Source: JBFWVD01 sp050246915
GTDB taxonomy: Bacteria > Actinomycetota > Acidimicrobiia > Acidimicrobiales > Ilumatobacteraceae
DNA length: 64,000 nt
Reading direction: 5' to 3'
Assembly (NCBI GenBank): GCA_050246915.1
Contig: JBFWVD010000003.1
Span: 1-64,000 of the forward strand
Shown here: positions 1 to 9,561 of the stretch, piece after piece
How positions within the stretch are numbered: position 1 is the first letter of the stretch
How the letters are laid out: the number at the start of each line of letters is the position of its first letter
Made by a program: the position numbers and the translations under genes
The notes under the pieces: model-generated
Databases searched by the model: none
What the model was told of the DNA's origin: nothing
Seen by the model: only the letters and a program-made list of their open reading frames with translations

Positions 1-131
1 CTCCGGTCGATCATCGGATCAAACGGGGACTGGGTCAGGCAGGCTGCGGTCCCGAAGCGCGGCATGGCAGCGACGACGGGCTGATCGTAGGGGGACCCGG
101 GCCGGCATGGGTGTCGCGACCTCGATCGCAG

Positions 132-162
132 GTGTCCACATCACGCGGTAATGTGTCCACAT
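132..162 (+). promoter_or_regulatory. Direct repeat at the start of the first toxin-antitoxin operon
   Basis: The 10-mer gtgtccacat occurs at 132-141 and again at 153-162, a period of 21 bp or two helical turns. The second copy contains the start codon of the antitoxin. Such an arrangement suits autoregulation by the antitoxin or the toxin-antitoxin complex, as is usual for Phd/VapB families. The repeat is seen directly; the operator role is inferred. The first 130 bases of the window hold no gene that I can support. Confidence 0.4.
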
Positions 163-418
163 GAACGTGGGCGTACGCGAGTTGAAGCAAGGGCTGTCCG
201 AATACCTCGATCGAGTCGCCGGTGGAGAGATCCTCACGGTGACGGACCGGGGAACACCCAAGGCCCTGATCGTGCCGATCCCGGGCCCCGGCGAGTTGCA
301 GCGAGGCATCGACGGCGGCTGGATCCGCGAGGCTCACCAGATGGGTCTGGCTCGCATCCGCCGAGCCCCAGGTCGCGCCTCGACAACATCCGTGCTCAGC
401 GAGGACCGCGATCAGTGA
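161..418 (+). CDS. Phd/YefM-type antitoxin
   Basis: An 85-aa protein opening MNVGVRELKQGLSEYLDRV followed by GGEILTVTDRGTPKALIVPI, the classic N-terminal fold of the Phd/YefM antitoxins (DNA-binding dimer domain). The C-terminal part is Arg/Ser-rich and probably disordered until it binds the toxin. Its TGA stop overlaps the GTG start of the next gene (GTGA), the usual coupling of antitoxin and toxin. It should neutralise the PIN toxin downstream and repress its own promoter. The partner specificity is inferred from adjacency. Confidence 0.85.
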   Translation: MNVGVRELKQGLSEYLDRVAGGEILTVTDRGTPKALIVPIPGPGELQRGIDGGWIREAHQMGLARIRRAPGRASTTSVLSEDRDQ

Positions 419-819
419 CGACATATGTCGACTCCAGCGCTCTGCTCAAGCGATACGTCGAGGAGCACGACTCCGATGTCGCCGACAGACTGCTGGACGC
501 CGACCCGGTGCTGGTGACCTCGTGGATCACGGCGGTCGAGGTCCGGCGAAACCTCCCCCGCCTCGTGGATCCGAAGTACCTCCCCGAACTGAGGCGACAG
601 TTCGAGACCGATCTCGAATCCTTCGCGCTGATCGCGTGCACGGAGTCGACGGCCAAGGTCGCCGCTGACATCGCCGAGACGCTCGGCGTGAGATCACTCG
701 ACGCGATCCACCTCGCGTCGGCTCAGCGACTGTTGATCGCCGATCTACGGTTCATCACCTTCGACTTCCGCCAAGCCCAGGCCGCCCGATCCCTCGGCAT
801 GGTCGTCGCCGGCGCCTAG
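415..819 (+). CDS. vapC: PIN-domain ribonuclease toxin (VapC family)
   Basis: A 134-aa PIN-domain protein. The acidic residues expected at the Mg-binding site are visible: Asp6 (YVDSSALLK), Glu42 (AVEVRR), Asp96 (RSLDAIHLA) and Asp117 (ITFDFRQ). VapC proteins are endoribonucleases that usually cut tRNA or rRNA when freed from the antitoxin. The GTG start at 415 overlaps the antitoxin stop. A much longer open frame exists upstream in the same phase, but it covers the antitoxin gene and carries no domain, so it was not used. Confidence 0.85.
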   Translation: MTTYVDSSALLKRYVEEHDSDVADRLLDADPVLVTSWITAVEVRRNLPRLVDPKYLPELRRQFETDLESFALIACTESTAKVAADIAETLGVRSLDAIHLASAQRLLIADLRFITFDFRQAQAARSLGMVVAGA

Positions 820-835
820 ATGTGACCCAAAAGCA

Positions 836-870
836 CGATGGCCCGAACCCATGTCGGGTTCGGGCCATCG
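836..870 (-). terminator. Rho-independent terminator, probably of tRNA-Tyr, possibly bidirectional
   Basis: A perfect 15-bp inverted repeat (arms 836-850 and 856-870) with a 5-nt loop lies between the toxin gene and tRNA-Tyr. On the minus strand it is followed by GTGCTTTTGG, a short T-run, so it fits termination of the tRNA transcript. It also sits 16 nt after the toxin stop and could end that transcript. Confidence 0.7.
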
Positions 871-894
871 AAGATGCCAGGTGACATCACGCAG

Positions 895-976
895 TGGACC
901 GGGAAGGATTCGAACCTCCGTAGGCTGTGCCGGCTGATTTACAGTCAGCTCCCTTTGGCCGCTCGGGCACCGATCC
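895..976 (-). tRNA. tRNA-Tyr (anticodon GTA)
   Basis: Read on the minus strand, an 82-nt cloverleaf can be folded. The 7-bp acceptor stem is GGATCGG with CCGGTCC. The anticodon loop is CTGTAAA with anticodon GTA. There is a long variable arm as in class II bacterial tRNA-Tyr, and a T-arm GGAGG-TTCGAAT-CCTTC. The discriminator base is A and no CCA is encoded (the next bases are CTG), so CCA must be added by nucleotidyltransferase. Confidence 0.93.
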
Positions 977-1034
977 GTGCGACCAGCGAGGTTAGCTCCC
1001 TCCCCCCAGGGTTTGTCGAAAGTAGCGTTGGGCC

Positions 1035-1523
1035 ATGCCGTCATTCGATGTCGTCTCCGAAGTCGACCAGCAGGAAGTGAAGAACGCGATCGATCAGGCC
1101 CAGCGCGAGCTGGCCAACCGATTCGACTTCAAAGGCACCGACTCCTCCATCGAGCTCGAGGGTCTCGTCATCAAGCTCGCATCGGTCTCCGAGGACCGCA
1201 TCAAGGCGGTGAAGCTCCTCGTCGAGGAGAAGCTGGTGAAGCGAGGCGTCTCCCTCAAAGGTGTCGAGTGGGGCAAGGTCGAAGACGCCGCCGGTGGCCG
1301 CTCGCGCCAGTCGGCCACGCTGCAGGCCGGCATCTCCACGGACCGGGCCAAGCAGATCAACAAGGCCATCAAGGAGTCAGGCCTCAAGGGTCTGTCGTCG
1401 CAGACCCAAGGCGACCAGGTCCGTGTGACGGGCAAGAAGCGAGACGACCTCCAGGCGGCTATCGCCCTCCTCAAAGAGGGCGACTACGGCATCCCGCTGC
1501 AGTTCAACAACTTCCGCGACTGA
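1035..1523 (+). CDS. YajQ family nucleotide-binding protein
   Basis: A 162-aa protein that matches YajQ along its whole length. It starts MPSFDVVSEVDQQEV, continues with NRFDFKGTDSSIEL and ends IPLQFNNFRD. The family has two ferredoxin-like domains and binds nucleotides; a Xanthomonas member binds cyclic di-GMP and acts with a transcription factor. The exact role in Actinobacteria is not established. The gene stands alone, downstream of and divergent from tRNA-Tyr. The ATG at 1035 matches the conserved N-terminus. Confidence 0.92.
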   Translation: MPSFDVVSEVDQQEVKNAIDQAQRELANRFDFKGTDSSIELEGLVIKLASVSEDRIKAVKLLVEEKLVKRGVSLKGVEWGKVEDAAGGRSRQSATLQAGISTDRAKQINKAIKESGLKGLSSQTQGDQVRVTGKKRDDLQAAIALLKEGDYGIPLQFNNFRD

Positions 1524-1630
1524 ACTCCGCCAAGCGCGGCCACCCGGCGTCGGCTGTCACCCGGGGGACATGAGGGTTTCCGGAGGATTTTCCTCTCAAG
1601 ATCTTCGCCACCCGAGTCGATCTTCGGGAC

Positions 1631-2050
1631 ATGGTGGAGTCGATCCAGGCAGCAGCAAGCGGCATCCAAGCCGCTGCGGCGATGCTCGACGATTCGGCGC
1701 GCCAACTCGAAGTCCCCATGCGCACCGTGGCCTCACAGGCCGTTGGGGGCACAGGCGACCACGCCCCGCAGACCGATCCGACCAAGGACGGCATCGCCTA
1801 CGGGCCCGATGGCACGGCCGTGCGTAGTGGACCGACCACCGATCTGAGCGGCCAGCCGACCGGCGAGTGGCCGCCAGGTTCGGTGTTCGCTCCCGGCTTC
1901 TTGCACGCCGATCGACGTGGGTTGGTGGAATGGCCCGGTCTCGACGCCCAGGTGAGCCAATACCTGGCCAAGCGCTCGGTGGCCGCGAATGCAGCGGTGT
2001 TCCGTCATGCGCAAGAGGCCTACGCGGCGATCAACGCCCTCGCCAGCTGA
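1631..2050 (+). CDS. Solitary flagellar basal-body rod-like protein (FlgC-like)
   Basis: A 139-aa protein. The N-terminal segment (SIQAAASGIQAAAAMLDDSA) resembles the first helix of flagellar rod/hook proteins. The C-terminal part (GLVEWPGLDAQVSQYLAKRS, then AANAAVFRHAQEAYAAINAL) resembles the C-terminal helix of FlgC (pattern: D..GYV.YPNVD...M....R.Y.AN). The middle is short and Gly/Pro/Asp-rich (DPTKDGIAYGPDG). No other flagellar gene is in the window. The first in-frame start I can find is ATG 1631, with a weak ribosome site. The domain call rests on reading by eye and needs a profile search. Confidence 0.5.
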   Translation: MVESIQAAASGIQAAAAMLDDSARQLEVPMRTVASQAVGGTGDHAPQTDPTKDGIAYGPDGTAVRSGPTTDLSGQPTGEWPPGSVFAPGFLHADRRGLVEWPGLDAQVSQYLAKRSVAANAAVFRHAQEAYAAINALAS

Positions 2051-2069
2051 GGCTCTCCACCTCGGCGTA

Positions 2070-2104
2070 CGCATCTTGATGCGCCGTAGCGCACATCACG
2101 ATGT
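2070..2104 (+). promoter_or_regulatory. Twin CATCnnGATG palindromes, candidate antitoxin operator
   Basis: Two short palindromes sharing the core CATC-nn-GATG lie just upstream of the second antitoxin: CGCATCTTGATGCG at 2070-2083 and ACATCACGATGT at 2093-2104. Their centres are 22 bp apart, about two helical turns, and the second ends 11 bases before the GTG start. Ribbon-helix-helix antitoxins typically bind such paired sites. The sequence is seen; binding is inferred. Confidence 0.5.
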
Positions 2105-2115
2105 AGCCTTTGGTT

Positions 2116-2349
2116 GTGCGCACGACCGTCGACCTCGACCCCGATGTGCTCGCCGCAGTCGAGGTGCTCCAGCAGGACCGCCACCTCGGTCGAAGCGAGG
2201 CGGTGAACGCGCTGATCCGTGCAGGTGTGGTTGCAACTCGGTCGCAACCCAAGGAATTCGTGCAACGTACCGCGGCGCTCGGTCTTCGCGTCGACGTCTC
2301 GAACGTGGCCGATGCGCTCGAAGCCCTCGAAGGTGTCGAACGCCGCTGA
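2116..2349 (+). CDS. vapB: Ribbon-helix-helix antitoxin (VapB/CopG type)
   Basis: A 77-aa protein starting (V)RTTVDLDPDVLAAVEVLQQ and then GRSEAVNALIRAG, the beta-strand plus two helices of the MetJ/Arc/CopG DNA-binding fold. The TTG at 2110 is a possible earlier start, but GTG 2116 gives the usual family N-terminus (MRTTVDLD). The TGA stop overlaps the ATG of the toxin by one base. The twin palindromes immediately upstream are the likely operator. Confidence 0.85.
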   Translation: MRTTVDLDPDVLAAVEVLQQDRHLGRSEAVNALIRAGVVATRSQPKEFVQRTAALGLRVDVSNVADALEALEGVERR

Positions 2350-2777
2350 TGCTGGTCGATGCGAACCTCTTGCTCTACGCGGTGGACGAGACCAGCACGT
2401 TCCACGAACGGGCCCACGCATGGCTCACCGACATGCTCAATGGCCCCTGTCGCGTGGGATTCCCGTGGATGAGTCTGGTGGCGTTCATGCGCATCAGTAC
2501 CAACGCGCGAGCGACTACTCGGCCGCTCACGTCGTCATTGGCCGCCGGCTTCGTACGGGACTGGCTCAGCGCCGACGCCGCATGGACCCCTGGCCCTGGA
2601 CCGCGCCATGGTGAGATCGTTCTGTCGATGATCGAGACAGGTCAGCTGTCCGGGAATCTGGTCAGCGACGCGCATCTCGCAGCAATCGCCGTCGAGCACG
2701 GTTTGGTGCTGGCTTCCAACGATTCCGACTTTGCCCGATTCAGCGCACTGCGCTGGGAGAATCCGCTCGCCGGGTGA
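2349..2777 (+). CDS. vapC: PIN-domain ribonuclease toxin (VapC family)
   Basis: A 142-aa PIN-domain protein: MLVDANLLLYAVDETS at the N-terminus (Asp4), then GFPWMSLVAFMRIST, GNLVSDAHLAAIA (Asp107) and LASNDSDFARF (Asp125). This pattern, ending WENPL, is a common VapC subfamily. It is a different subfamily from the toxin at 415-819, so the two pairs are not a recent local duplication. The start ATG overlaps the antitoxin stop (TGATG), typical of translational coupling. Confidence 0.88.
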   Translation: MLVDANLLLYAVDETSTFHERAHAWLTDMLNGPCRVGFPWMSLVAFMRISTNARATTRPLTSSLAAGFVRDWLSADAAWTPGPGPRHGEIVLSMIETGQLSGNLVSDAHLAAIAVEHGLVLASNDSDFARFSALRWENPLAG

Positions 2778-2789
2778 TCGGTCACCGGG

Positions 2790-3239
2790 CTACTCGTAGT
2801 AGCCGGAGTGGATGTAGACGCAGTGGACGCCGTTCTCGCGGAACATAGCCACGTTGCGCCGATCGTCCTCGAACGCCAGTAGCACTTCGAAGCCGTGTTC
2901 GCGCAGGGCCGCCAAGCTGTCGTGCTTGAACGCCGAAGACGTTCGATGGTCACGGTCATCGCGCATCAACAGCGCGTCCCATCGGACCTCGTAACGCTCG
3001 AGCCACGCCAGCGTCTCGCGCAACACACGCGCCGGTCGCGCCGTGAGCAGCACGATGTGCAGCGTCGGGTCGAGCAGATCCAGCAACTTGTGCACGTCGT
3101 CGGCGATGGGATCGTCGCCACACGCCTCGAAGAACGCCTTCCAGTCCTTGGTGGGCTTGGAGTCATCGAGGAAGTGCTGACGCCCGGCGGCGTCGGAGAG
3201 CACACCGTCCATGTCGAACACGACACAGCGGCCGCGCAC
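2790..3239 (-). CDS. HAD-superfamily phosphatase, polynucleotide kinase-phosphatase-like
   Basis: A 149-aa single HAD domain. Motif I is FDMDGVLSD (nucleophile Asp9, acid/base Asp11), motif II is LLTARP (Thr66), motif III has Lys105, and motif IV is FEDDRRN (Glu124-Asp126). The short cap and the arrangement TLAWLERYEVRWDALLMRDD resemble the 3'-phosphatase domain of T4 PseT/PNKP-like enzymes and other small nucleotidases. The substrate is not known. The GTG at 3239 is directly before MRGRCVVFDMDG and no longer sensible start is present. It lies 53 nt downstream of the acetyl-CoA synthetase gene on the same strand. Confidence 0.75.
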   Translation of the reverse strand: MRGRCVVFDMDGVLSDAAGRQHFLDDSKPTKDWKAFFEACGDDPIADDVHKLLDLLDPTLHIVLLTARPARVLRETLAWLERYEVRWDALLMRDDRDHRTSSAFKHDSLAALREHGFEVLLAFEDDRRNVAMFRENGVHCVYIHSGYYE

Positions 3240-3292
3240 CGGTCCGTCGCGCCACGTCCAACTCGCTGCGGGGGTGGTGATGGCGTGACTCC

Positions 3293-5257
<1,965 letters not shown>

Positions 5258-5346
5258 CTCGCTCCCCCAGGTGTGCGTTCCCGGGCGAACCCTAGTTGCC
5301 GATCATCCAGGGCGCGCAGGGGCCGCTGGTGTGGTGCTCCCGTCGA

Positions 5347-6456
5347 TCAGACGTGCCACTCCATGACTTGGAACGCGCCGAGTCCGTTCGGGTCGAGCAA
5401 CGCTTCGGCCTCGCGAACGCGGCTGCGACCTCGCAGTGCAGCAAGGTCCCCGCGGGCCGCGCCGGCCTCCCACGCCGCACGGCCCTCGGCCACGAGATCA
5501 TCGATACCGTGCTCGCGGAGCCAGTCGGCCTGCGACACCACCCGAGCGGGTCGCTTCACCCGGATGAGTTGATCGATGGCGACGTCGCTGGTGATGTCCT
5601 GCGTACCTGGGGCCTCGAGCGGGTGCCCGCCGCGCTCATGGCCGCGATAGGTGCGCAGCCACGTGCCATCGGCGGCCATCTCATCGCTGTAGCGCGCGTA
5701 GTCGATGCACATCACGCGACCGCGCTCCACCACGGCCAGGGCGTCGGCCAGCCACGACCACACCCCGATCTGCACCGGGATACGAGCACCGTCGGGCGCA
5801 TCGGGCGCTAACGACTCGGCCAACTCCCGATGTCCTTGCGGCGCATCGACGAGCACCTCGACGAGGTGGTCGCCCTCGACGCCGACGAGGACCTCGAGCC
5901 AACGACCTTCGGAGCGATGGCAGAGTGCGAACGGCAGGTTGTCGAGCAGTTCGTTGGCGATCACCATGCCCACCACTGCTTCGCGCGGGAGCTCACCCAG
6001 GCTCACCGCGATGGGGCCACGGGCATCGGGTGGCTCCTCCTCCCCGTGCGCCGTCGGGAAGGCACCGATGGCTGCCTCGAGCGGCAGGCCGCTGCGATGC
6101 AACTCACGTTGCGCCTCCGAGCGTTCGACCATCACATAGCGCAACGCAGTTGCGCAGCGGGGCTGCGCCGCGAGGACCGCTCGGGCCAAGGTTCCCGGAC
6201 CAGCACCGCACTCGACGATCACGAACACCTGGGGTTGGCCGAGATCGTCCCAACACGCGTCGATGGCCCGTGCCACAACAGCACCGAACAACGGGCCCAC
6301 CTCGGGGCTGGTGATGAAGTCGCCGCGGCGGCCCGCTACCCCACCGGCTGAGTAGAAGCCGAGTGGATGGTAGAGCGCGAGCTCGAGATAGCGGTCGAAG
6401 CTGAGCGGGCCGTGGCGATCGATCCGCGCCGCTATCACCTCGTACAGCGCGCTCAT
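5347..6456 (-). CDS. MidA/NDUFAF7-family SAM-dependent methyltransferase
   Basis: A 369-aa protein of the COG1565 family: MSALYEVIAARIDRHGPLSF, YHPLGFYSAGG, GDFITSPEVGPLFGAVVARA, then the SAM-binding loop VECGAGPGTLARAVL (GAGPG at 84-88). Eukaryotic homologues (NDUFAF7/MidA) are complex I assembly factors that symmetrically dimethylate an arginine of NDUFS2, the NuoD counterpart. Here the gene begins 40 nt after nuoN of the 11-gene complex I operon on the same strand, which supports a complex I role. The start ATG 6456 was chosen because the conserved family N-terminus begins there; the in-frame extension to 6633 overlaps nuoN and is low-complexity. Confidence 0.88.
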   Translation of the reverse strand: MSALYEVIAARIDRHGPLSFDRYLELALYHPLGFYSAGGVAGRRGDFITSPEVGPLFGAVVARAIDACWDDLGQPQVFVIVECGAGPGTLARAVLAAQPRCATALRYVMVERSEAQRELHRSGLPLEAAIGAFPTAHGEEEPPDARGPIAVSLGELPREAVVGMVIANELLDNLPFALCHRSEGRWLEVLVGVEGDHLVEVLVDAPQGHRELAESLAPDAPDGARIPVQIGVWSWLADALAVVERGRVMCIDYARYSDEMAADGTWLRTYRGHERGGHPLEAPGTQDITSDVAIDQLIRVKRPARVVSQADWLREHGIDDLVAEGRAAWEAGAARGDLAALRGRSRVREAEALLDPNGLGAFQVMEWHV

Positions 6457-6496
6457 GCCCGGACGCTGTTCTTCAGTGCCTTCGTCAGCGCGTTCG

Positions 6497-8008
6497 TCAG
6501 GGTGAGGCGAACTGGGCGATGTCGCCGAACCGCAGCACGATCTGCGGCACGATGCCGATGGCCAACGTGGCCACGGTGCAGATGGTGAGTGCAGAGATGA
6601 GCGACGCCGGGGTGCGCACCGGGGAGGTGTCACCGTCGGGCGCCGGCATGAACCACATCTGCTTGGCGACGTTCAAGTAGTAGTAGAGCGCGATCACCGA
6701 GTTGACGACACCGATGATCGCCAGCGCGATGGCCCAACCGTTGTTGGACCCGGTGAGCGACTTGAACACGTAGAGCTTGGCGATGAACCCGCCAGTGGGC
6801 GGGATGCCGCCGAGCGACACGAGGAAGATGGTCATCACGACAGTGAGGCCTGGCGCGTAGTCGAACAAGCCGCCGAACGACTTGATCTCACCCGACCCGG
6901 TCTTGCGTGACACGGCGAGGATCACCGAGAACGCACCGAGGTTCATGGCGGCGTACACGATGAGGTAGGTCACGATGGCGACGAGCGCATCGTGTGTCGC
7001 CTCGGGCGAACGGCCCACGACCGCGAGCGGCATGATGATGAAGCCACCTTGCGCAATGGACGAGTACGCCAGCATTCGCACGATGTTCGTCTGCTTGAGC
7101 GCCGTCAGGTTGCCGAGCGTCATGGTGAGCGCAGCCAAGATCCAGAACACCGGCTGCCAGGTGTCCTTGGCGGCCGGGAAGGCCGCGAACACCAGCGTGA
7201 GCAGGGCAACGAACCCAGCGGCCTTGGAGGCCACCGACAAGAACGCGGTCACCGGTGTGGGCGCGCCTTCGTAGGTGTCCGGCGCCCATGAATGGAACGG
7301 CACGGCGCTCACCTTGAAGGCGAAGCCGATGAGGATGAACAAGATGCCGAGCGCAAGGATCGGTGTGTTGCCTTCGGCGCTCACGTAGTCGGCGATGCCG
7401 GCGAAGGTCATGGTGCCCGACTCGCCGTACAGCAGGCTCATGCCGTACAGCATGATCGCCGAGGCGAACACGCCGAGCAGGAAGTACTTCATGCCCGCTT
7501 CGTTGCTCTTGAGATCACGCTTGCGCCACGCGGCGAGCATGTAGCTCGGGATCGACAGGAACTCGAACGCCACGAACATGGAGATGAGATCTCGACTCGA
7601 CGAGATCATCAACATGCCGAGCACGCTGGTGAGCACCAGGAAGTAGTACTCGCCTTGGTAGTAGTCGCCCTCGTCGACGTACGTGGTGGACATGAGGATG
7701 ACCACGTAGGCAGCGATGCAGAACAGCGCTTTGAGCACGAGCGAGAAGTCGTCGACGACGTAGCCGCCACCGAACATCACGCGTGCGGGTCCGTCATCGA
7801 GAGCCAACGACAAGAGCGGGATGAGGGTACCGAGCAGGCCGAAGCCGGCGATCGTCGAGGTGGTCCATTTCTGGCGCTCGGGGAGGAGCATCTCCACGAT
7901 CAGCAGCAGACAGATCACCCCGCCGAGAACGATCTCGGGGGCGAGCGCGTGGTAATCGACGTACGGCGACTTCCAACTCGACGTCTGAGCGAGGACCGTG
8001 GACAGCAC
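6497..8008 (-). CDS. nuoN: Complex I subunit NuoN (11-subunit operon)
   Basis: A 503-aa antiporter-like membrane subunit with about 14 hydrophobic segments. Hallmarks are GMKYFLLGVFASAIMLYG, PFHSWAPDTYEGAPTPVTAFL and the C-terminal segment IALYYYLNVAKQMW. It forms one of the proton channels in the membrane arm. It starts with GTG at 8008, five nt after the nuoM stop. It is the last nuo gene of the operon and is followed by the methyltransferase gene. Confidence 0.96.
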   Translation of the reverse strand: MLSTVLAQTSSWKSPYVDYHALAPEIVLGGVICLLLIVEMLLPERQKWTTSTIAGFGLLGTLIPLLSLALDDGPARVMFGGGYVVDDFSLVLKALFCIAAYVVILMSTTYVDEGDYYQGEYYFLVLTSVLGMLMISSSRDLISMFVAFEFLSIPSYMLAAWRKRDLKSNEAGMKYFLLGVFASAIMLYGMSLLYGESGTMTFAGIADYVSAEGNTPILALGILFILIGFAFKVSAVPFHSWAPDTYEGAPTPVTAFLSVASKAAGFVALLTLVFAAFPAAKDTWQPVFWILAALTMTLGNLTALKQTNIVRMLAYSSIAQGGFIIMPLAVVGRSPEATHDALVAIVTYLIVYAAMNLGAFSVILAVSRKTGSGEIKSFGGLFDYAPGLTVVMTIFLVSLGGIPPTGGFIAKLYVFKSLTGSNNGWAIALAIIGVVNSVIALYYYLNVAKQMWFMPAPDGDTSPVRTPASLISALTICTVATLAIGIVPQIVLRFGDIAQFASP

Positions 8009-8013
8009 GTCGA

Positions 8014-9552
8014 TCAGCCCTTGAACGCCACGAGCGTCTGGATGACGGCTCCGTCAGTGATCTTGAACAGCAGGTTGGGCACCACGCCGAGCACGATGAT
8101 CGAGATCAGCAGCGGCACCCAAGCGAGGTACTCGCTCACGTGCACGTCATGGATGTGGTGATGAGCGAACTCACCCTTGGGCTCACCGAACGCCGTGCGC
8201 TGCAAGAGCCACAGCAGATAGGCCGCCGCGAGCACCGTGCCGAGGGCCGCGACGATCATGTAGGCGCGGAAGAGGTCGGTGTTGAGGGCCGGAGCCGGGT
8301 TGTAGGCGCTCATGATGGCGGGGAACTCACCCCAGAAGCCGGCGAGGCCGGGCAGACCGAGCGACGCCATCGAGCACATGCCGAGGATCCACCCCAGGCG
8401 CGGTGCCTGCTTGAGCAGACCGCCGAGCTTGGCGATCTCGAGGGTGTGATAGCGCTCCTTCACCGAGCCGGCCAGGAAGAACAACATGCCGGTGATGAGG
8501 CCGTGCGCCACCATGCCGAACACCGCGGCGTTGACGCCGAAGTCGGTGAGGGTGGAGATGCCGAGCATGACGTACCCCATGTGGGCCACCGATGAGAAGG
8601 CGATGAGTCGCTTCATGTCGGTCTGGGCCAAACAGCCGAGGGCGCCGTAGATGATGCCGACCACGGCGAGCCCGCCGATCCACGGTGCGAACTTCTCGGC
8701 GCCGTAGGGGAGGATCGGGATGGCGATGCGGATGAAGCCGTAGGTACCGAGCTTCAGCAAGATGGCGGCCAGGATCACCGACCCCTGGGTGGGCGCTTGG
8801 GTGTGGGCGTCGGGCAACCAGGTGTGGAACGGGAACATCGGCACCTTCACGGCGAAGCCGATGAACATGCCACCGAAGATGAGCAGCTGCGTCCCGTGGG
8901 GCAGGTCCGCCCCCGCCTCGATGAGACGCTGGATCGAGAACCCGTCAGCGACATCGTTGCCGCCGGTCTTGAAGAACAGTGCCAGGAAGGCGACGAGCAT
9001 GAGCGACGAACCGAACGCCGTGTAGAGGAAGAACTTGATGGAGGCGTACTGCCGGTTCTCGCCACCCCACACACCGATCATGAAGTACATCGGCAGCAGC
9101 ACGAGCTCGAAGAACACGAAGAACAAGATCAGATCTTGGGAGATGAAGGTGCCGTTCATGCCCACCTCGAGCACGAGCATCAACATCAAGAACGCCTTGG
9201 GGTTGCCCGGGTCGGGCACATGGTTCCAGGAGTAGATCATCACCAGCACGGTGATCACCGTGGACAGCACGAGCATCGGGAGAGAGATGCCGTCGATGCC
9301 GACGATGTATCGAGCGTGCAGGACCTTGATCCACGATTCGTTGGCGTAGTACTGCAGATCGCCGGTGCGGTCGTAGTCGAAGTCGGCGAGCAGATAGATG
9401 GCCACGCCCATGGTGGCCAGCGCGGTGACCAACGCGATCACCTTGTGGAGCTGCTCTTCGGCCTTCGGCACGATCATCATGACCAACATGCCGGCGAGCG
9501 GCAGGAAGGTGACGACGCTGAGCGCCCAGTTGTTGTCAGTGAGGTGCTGCAT
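8014..9552 (-). CDS. nuoM: Complex I subunit NuoM (11-subunit operon)
   Basis: A 512-aa antiporter-like subunit. It shows GIDGISLPMLVLSTVITVLV, VFFELVLLPMYFMIGVWGG, PMFPFHTWLPDAHTQAPTQG and SSVAHMGYVMLGI. The family carries a conserved Glu on helix 5 and Lys residues on helices 7, 8 and 12 for proton transfer; the helix-5 Glu is in FFELVLLPMYF. It begins nine nt after the nuoL stop. Confidence 0.96.
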   Translation of the reverse strand: MQHLTDNNWALSVVTFLPLAGMLVMMIVPKAEEQLHKVIALVTALATMGVAIYLLADFDYDRTGDLQYYANESWIKVLHARYIVGIDGISLPMLVLSTVITVLVMIYSWNHVPDPGNPKAFLMLMLVLEVGMNGTFISQDLILFFVFFELVLLPMYFMIGVWGGENRQYASIKFFLYTAFGSSLMLVAFLALFFKTGGNDVADGFSIQRLIEAGADLPHGTQLLIFGGMFIGFAVKVPMFPFHTWLPDAHTQAPTQGSVILAAILLKLGTYGFIRIAIPILPYGAEKFAPWIGGLAVVGIIYGALGCLAQTDMKRLIAFSSVAHMGYVMLGISTLTDFGVNAAVFGMVAHGLITGMLFFLAGSVKERYHTLEIAKLGGLLKQAPRLGWILGMCSMASLGLPGLAGFWGEFPAIMSAYNPAPALNTDLFRAYMIVAALGTVLAAAYLLWLLQRTAFGEPKGEFAHHHIHDVHVSEYLAWVPLLISIIVLGVVPNLLFKITDGAVIQTLVAFKG

Positions 9553-9561
9553 GGTCGTTCG

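Noticed and set aside
151..819. A 222-codon frame that would fuse an N-terminal region to the PIN toxin
   Set aside because: The N-terminal half is only the antitoxin gene read in another phase; GTG 415 with the GTGA overlap gives a normal VapC.
895..976. tRNA-Tyr as an integration site of a genomic island
   Set aside because: No integrase gene and no second copy of the tRNA 3' end was found in the window.
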